From: Dichotomocladium elegans
Taxonomy: Eukaryota > Mucoromycota > Mucoromycetes > Mucorales > Lichtheimiaceae
Reading direction: 5' to 3'
Assembly (NCBI GenBank): GCA_025716815.1
Contig: JAIXMN010000006.1
Location: 1,178,001-1,242,000, forward strand
Length of the DNA: 64,000 bases
The position numbers and the translations under genes are program-made. Within the stretch, counting starts at the first letter, position 1. Each line of letters starts with the position of its first letter. Shown piece by piece: positions 60,071 through 64,000 of the stretch. The notes beneath the pieces were generated by a model. The model had not been told where the DNA came from and ran no database searches. It worked only from the letters and a program-made list of their open reading frames with translations.

Positions 60071-61309
60071 GAGAGATATGCGTATACATAGTGTATTTAG
60101 AAAAGACCACACAGAGAAGGTCTACTTTGACAGGCGAAATTGCGATGCCCGTATTCTATATGACATTGCCATCTAGGTCTGGGGAAGGATGGCTATAAGA
60201 CGATGGAGGAAATCCTCCGTTTCCATACTGGCATCTTACTAATTGCTAAGAGTGCGGGTGTATTAGCGTCAACATCTATGCAAAGTGGTTCATCGGTTTA
60301 CCGACCTGGATCCCTTGCAGATGACATATGAATCGATGCAGGTCCTCCATTACGGATAAGCACAGTGTGTCTTTTAATATGCGTTAGTTAACTGGTCTTG
60401 TCGGCTACTTCTTGCTAGGCAAGTTTAACAATATTGCCCATACCTAGTGTTTTACAAGCACGCCTTATATGTGCCAAACGAGGTCAACGGCTGCCACTTT
60501 GCCAAATCGCCTATATCCTGCGGAATGAAGATAAGTTATATATGCAATTTATGATGCTGCTTTGATCGTTTACCTAAAACCATGCTTGGATTCCATGGAT
60601 GGACAAAGCAGAGCTACGCTCGATCCAGTGGGATCGACAGGACGGCTCCAGGTTCCATGGAAGATAGCCTCGACTAAGATTTGGGCAGAACAAACTGATG
60701 TTAACAGCGAGACCAAGTCAATACACATATAACAGCATTTCTACTTGCCAAGTGTAGCAGGGAAAATCGGGCGATCAGGCTATCCGGATTACTGCTGTCG
60801 CTGCTGATCGCAAGCACCTATTCAAAAAAAAAGCGGGAAGCCACGCATTTGTGGATCTGAATTGGCGAAACACACAACCAAATCCAGACACCCCTGCTTG
60901 GCACTCTGGGGAAAGTGCGATTCACTTCTTTAAAGCCTCGGAAGCGTCCACCCCAGGGCTTTTCAATCGAGGTGGATGACAAAGAAGGCTGCGGCCTTTG
61001 CCCGGCTCTTACAAGACCTGCCCGTAGAAACAGGGTACGTGGCGGCCTACTCACCACACGGACATGACCTTGGTTCATCAAGTTTCCATGTTAGTCATTC
61101 CAGTCTAAATGTCACTCCCAGTCTTCAATCACCTGGACATACCTTCCCAGAGAGCCGCAGGACTGGAGAGATCAATGAAATGACAAGTCATCTCTGTGAT
61201 CACCCACTGTCTGCAACTCTAGGCCAAGGAGTATTTTACCTGCCGACACAAGCGCGTTACGGTGGCAGTTGAGAGGCCGGAGCATCAACACATTCCATCG
61301 TAACGACCC

Positions 61310-61395
61310 AAGTCCGGTTGGGCTAGCCGGCGCAAGTGCCCGCAACGCGGTACGACCCTCGCGGACGGGTCTATCTCGAAGACCAACCGGGACTT
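61310..61395. repeat. GC-rich inverted repeat able to form a hairpin
   Basis: AAGTCC-GGTTGG at 61310-61321 pairs with CCAACCGGGACTT at 61383-61395 (one bulged base). Between them a second smaller inverted repeat GACCC/GGGTC occurs. The block is clearly more GC-rich than its surroundings. Confidence 0.55.
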
Positions 61396-61901
61396 AACGT
61401 CTTCCGAGTAGCGACGGGCAGGGTTCTAGGCCCCCATGCCAGGGACCAAAGGGAACATGAGTTGAGGGGGCGAGACGAGATTTTATACGAAACTGTTCAA
61501 TTTTCCCATTGGTGAAAATATAAACCAATGGCGAGCTCCATGACGTCTTCACTACTTTAGCCTCGATACAGAAGCAAAAAGTAAACACTGCCTAGTCCGC
61601 AAAGCCCCCTAGTGCTCCTAACGCCGTTTCTCACGCCGTTTCTAAACCCTTGCAAAAAAAAAGGTATGCAGCCAAAGAGCAATGCAGTCTGTAGAGAAAA
61701 CCATTTTTGACTAGCTGCCCCGTGGTCGGGGCCCACGAAGTTGGCATGTGATAAAAAATACGAATGGTTACACAAGAAAGCCCATTTCGAGTAGGCGGGA
61801 ACTCTCCTGTTTCATGTCTACTTTTCCAATGTGATTGTTTGTTCATCGGCTGATGAGCCTCTCTGCTTCATCACCAACAGCCTGTCTGCTGGGAATCTCC
61901 C

Positions 61902-61930
61902 GTCAGTCTCTACTAGACACGTGCATATAG
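61902..61930 (+). repeat. Diverged direct repeat, copy 2
   Basis: GTCAGTCTCTACTAGACACG followed by TGCATATA, matching 60041-60070 with only transition differences over about 28 bases. Flanks do not align, so the element type is unknown. Confidence 0.45.
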
Positions 61931-62970
61931 GAATATAGAAAAAGTTGACAGAAGGCCTTTGAAAAATATGGACTCTATACCCTTCGACTCGAACCAACGA
62001 TCTTGGGGTCACTTGAAAGACCTGTGAACAAATATCTGGTCAATCATAGGCCTTTTGTCCAAGAAGTTCAGCAACAGTCCCGGGTCCTTTGCGGTTGCGA
62101 GTAAATGCGATAAACCAGCGTGGAAGATCCCCCCTGTGGTGAACAATGGCAATGCAGGCTTTTGGCATCTGCTTCATACAATTGGTTCGCGGGCGGAACG
62201 ACGAAGGTAAGAGAACGGCCCGACCAACTTGGTGTGGATGGACGCCATCGTGGGACACCACTGTATATTTCCGAACGTAAACCCTATTGATGTATGGCGA
62301 CGAAATGGGAGGCGAGAATTTTCGATTCATGCATAGCTGTCGACTACGGACTGCTGGTAAAGTCGACCGTAATGATGGGGGAACACATTTCATGGGTATA
62401 TACTACGATCATCTCATTATTGACACATTACTCCTACACCATCCATGACCATCATGAGGGTACAATGGACATAGTGAAGCTGAATTAAGGGAGATTATCT
62501 GAAGAAGGCAATGCGCATAAGCGGGAATGACAAAATTATGCGGCGCAGCTGTCTCATCTGCGTACGACTGTTTGTCACTTGTGGCTCGATGGCGGAACGG
62601 GGGAGGGGGAAAGGGACAAGCGAATCTTCCCATGAGAGCGGTACAAAGAAAAGCTTGGGATGGACAAACTCCAGTCAGTGATACATTCAGATATCACATT
62701 TTCGACAGCCCGGAAAGAAAACAGGCGCAACGTCTTCATTTACAGCAACAATGTTTGCCGAGCAATATAATCCACCGGCTCACTACCTTCAGCCGTATAT
62801 TCAGAGGCATCATCTTGTGCAGTATGCTCTTCTTCAGAACGACATATGGTATAGAGGAATACACGCATTCCATTGAATACCTGAGTAACCATCCTACGTT
62901 CCGCAAAACCTACGACTTCATCCGAAGTCACGGAAAATACAGTATATATTGTTGATGTTTGTCACGGGCG

Positions 62971-64000
62971 ATGGAAAGTATGCACAGGTTACCGTTAGAG
63001 CTCCTGAATAAGATTGCCTCTCTAGTCGCTGACGAGGATATCCTTCCGGTGGCCATTCTTGGCTTTCCACTCTCTCGAGAAGAGTTGATTGAGTTCGGTG
63101 GTCCGGGGAGGGTCATGGACAACTTTTTGGACCGTGGGGTGCGTGATCCAGTTACCCTCTCGGCTCTTGTCCCGCACATTCCTGCTGAGTGTGCCATCGT
63201 CAAAGGCGTGACAAGGATGGACCGTATGCTCGTCGAGGAGATTGGCAGGGTGTGGTCGATGGATTCTATCTTTTCCACCGGCGGATACATCATGGCCCTA
63301 AAACTCGGGTGGACATGGGGGTTCGAGAACATTGGTCACGATCTGGTTCCGAACCACGATATACTTCTCATGGAATATTACGTCAAGACCAAACAATGGG
63401 AGAAACTGGACAACGACAAGATAGGAAAAATGTCTCTGGAAACCATGATTATGCTTCCCACCGATCTGAGAGAACATCTGCGTGAGTATGACAGGCTTTT
63501 TCTAGCCATTCGAGAATGTCCCGAAGAGCAACTGGATGACCTAATCAGGGAACTCAAGGAGTTAAGCAATTGCTTCGACTATATGATGATGAGTCTAATG
63601 AAATACGGCACTCCCGAGAGGGCCATCGACTTTGCTCGTCGGGTGAAGTTGTGTGAATATACGATGAGGGAACAATTTCTTGAAAACCAGTGCATGGACG
63701 GGTTCCGCCTCCTCGGTACATTGTCTGGCGACGAACTGGATGCGTACGAGATGGCTATGGATCCGGAAGAGAATCTCATTGACGACGTAAGCCCCGAGGC
63801 ATATAATATATTCATGGATTTATGGCTCCCAGGCTATGGCGACTTTCGATTTCCGTGGCATTTGCCTGGAAGTGAGCTCTGGGGCGACTACTATACCGAA
63901 GAGGCCCTCCTCAACAAACTATGCCGTTTCATAAAGAGCGAATGGCACAAGTTGATCTTTGATGATCGAGTGACTTGGATGCAAATGTGCATGCACAACA
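62971..64000 (+). CDS. Unknown protein with F-box-like start, cut by the right window edge
   Basis: From ATG 62971 one frame stays open for 343 codons to the end of the window. An in-frame TGA at 62953-62955 lies six codons before it, so the start is well placed. The N-terminus MHRLPLELLNKIASLV resembles the first helix of an F-box (Leu-Pro-x-Glu-x-Leu pattern), but the rest of an F-box could not be confirmed. The remaining sequence is helical, rich in Leu, Met, Asp and Glu, without recognised repeats or motifs. There are no introns in the visible part. Its GC content and codon use look richer than in the gene-poor region to its left. It may be an F-box or lineage-specific family member; function is unknown. 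Confidence 0.65.
   Translation, partial: MESMHRLPLELLNKIASLVADEDILPVAILGFPLSREELIEFGGPGRVMDNFLDRGVRDPVTLSALVPHIPAECAIVKGVTRMDRMLVEEIGRVWSMDSIFSTGGYIMALKLGWTWGFENIGHDLVPNHDILLMEYYVKTKQWEKLDNDKIGKMSLETMIMLPTDLREHLREYDRLFLAIRECPEEQLDDLIRELKELSNCFDYMMMSLMKYGTPERAIDFARRVKLCEYTMREQFLENQCMDGFRLLGTLSGDELDAYEMAMDPEENLIDDVSPEAYNIFMDLWLPGYGDFRFPWHLPGSELWGDYYTEEALLNKLCRFIKSEWHKLIFDDRVTWMQMCMHN

Larger units (their letters stand above)
59276..62970. other. Gene-poor region, 3.7 kb, with relic-like repeats
   Basis: No convincing gene was found. There are moderately long frames (60976-61272 plus; 60818-61081 minus; 62527-62955 plus) without domain character or ATG context. A GC-rich block at 61300-61400 carries inverted repeats. 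A diverged direct repeat occurs at about 60041-60070 and 61902-61930. This is consistent with old transposon debris or intergenic sequence. Confidence 0.5.

Noticed and set aside
61980..62015. tRNA-like string on the minus strand (GGTTCGAGTC with a preceding CCCCAAGATC)
   Set aside because: The T stem does not pair and no D arm or acceptor stem is found; it is not a tRNA gene.
62527..62955. 142-codon plus-strand frame before the right-edge gene
   Set aside because: Composition is not protein-like, no domain is seen, and it ends just before the convincing start at 62971. It could be upstream sequence of that gene.
1..64000. CRISPR array, bacterial operon or prophage content
   Set aside because: The genes have spliceosomal introns and eukaryotic families; no spaced direct repeats or phage genes were seen.

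Overview
The window is a piece of fungal nuclear genome. It is gene-dense, has many short GT-AG introns (roughly 45 to 110 bases) and carries typical fungal genes: a Zn2Cys6 transcription factor, separase, COG6, MEX67, a reticulon and a cellular RNA-dependent RNA polymerase (RdRP). The intron-rich style, microsatellites, MEX67 architecture and QDE-1/RDR-type RdRP suggest an early-diverging fungus such as the Mucorales. That placement is an inference, because no rRNA or marker gene settles it.

Layout. 1-8.2 kb: a possible gene start at the left edge, tRNA-Gly(GCC), a classical protein tyrosine phosphatase, and a TTC7/YPP1 TPR protein on the minus strand. 8.7-16.9 kb: four plus-strand genes (His/Gln-rich Zn2Cys6 regulator, RNF126-like RING E3 ligase, epoxide hydrolase, DUF676 lipase). 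17.9-34.1 kb: UPF0658 Golgi membrane protein (-), separase (-), COG6 (+), MOT1-type molybdate transporter (-). Separase and COG6 share a 170-base divergent promoter. 34.7-43.2 kb: intronless LRR protein (-) divergent from MEX67 (+), an unknown coiled-coil protein (+), and a WWM1-like WW-domain protein (-). 46.9-52.8 kb: phenol-hydroxylase-type FAD monooxygenase (-) and an unknown acidic protein with a hydrophobic tail (-). 53.0-59.3 kb: a damaged RdRP gene (-), an intact reticulon (-), and a broken CDC50 fragment (-). 59.3-62.9 kb is gene-poor. A long open frame starts at 62971 and runs off the right edge.

The main find is in the RdRP gene. A 284-bp miniature inverted-repeat element (55241-55524) sits between the codons for two conserved RdRP blocks. 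It has 73-base terminal inverted repeats differing at three positions and is flanked by a 3-base target duplication (AAT). Removing the element and one AAT copy restores continuous RdRP coding locally. The same gene also shows an in-frame stop and three apparent frameshifts, so it looks like a decaying RNA-silencing gene killed or marked by a MITE. Next to it a CDC50 fragment is also degenerate, while the reticulon between them is intact.

Second-tier finds: two microexons of 7 and 8 bases in nearby genes, each needed to keep a diagnostic motif; a MEX67 that ends without its UBA-like (TAP-C) domain; a GC-AG intron in the molybdate transporter; and a duplicated GFFG module at the end of the WW protein. 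Most genes are unrelated housekeeping functions (cell division, vesicle tethering, mRNA export, ER shape), so no operon-like pathway is claimed.
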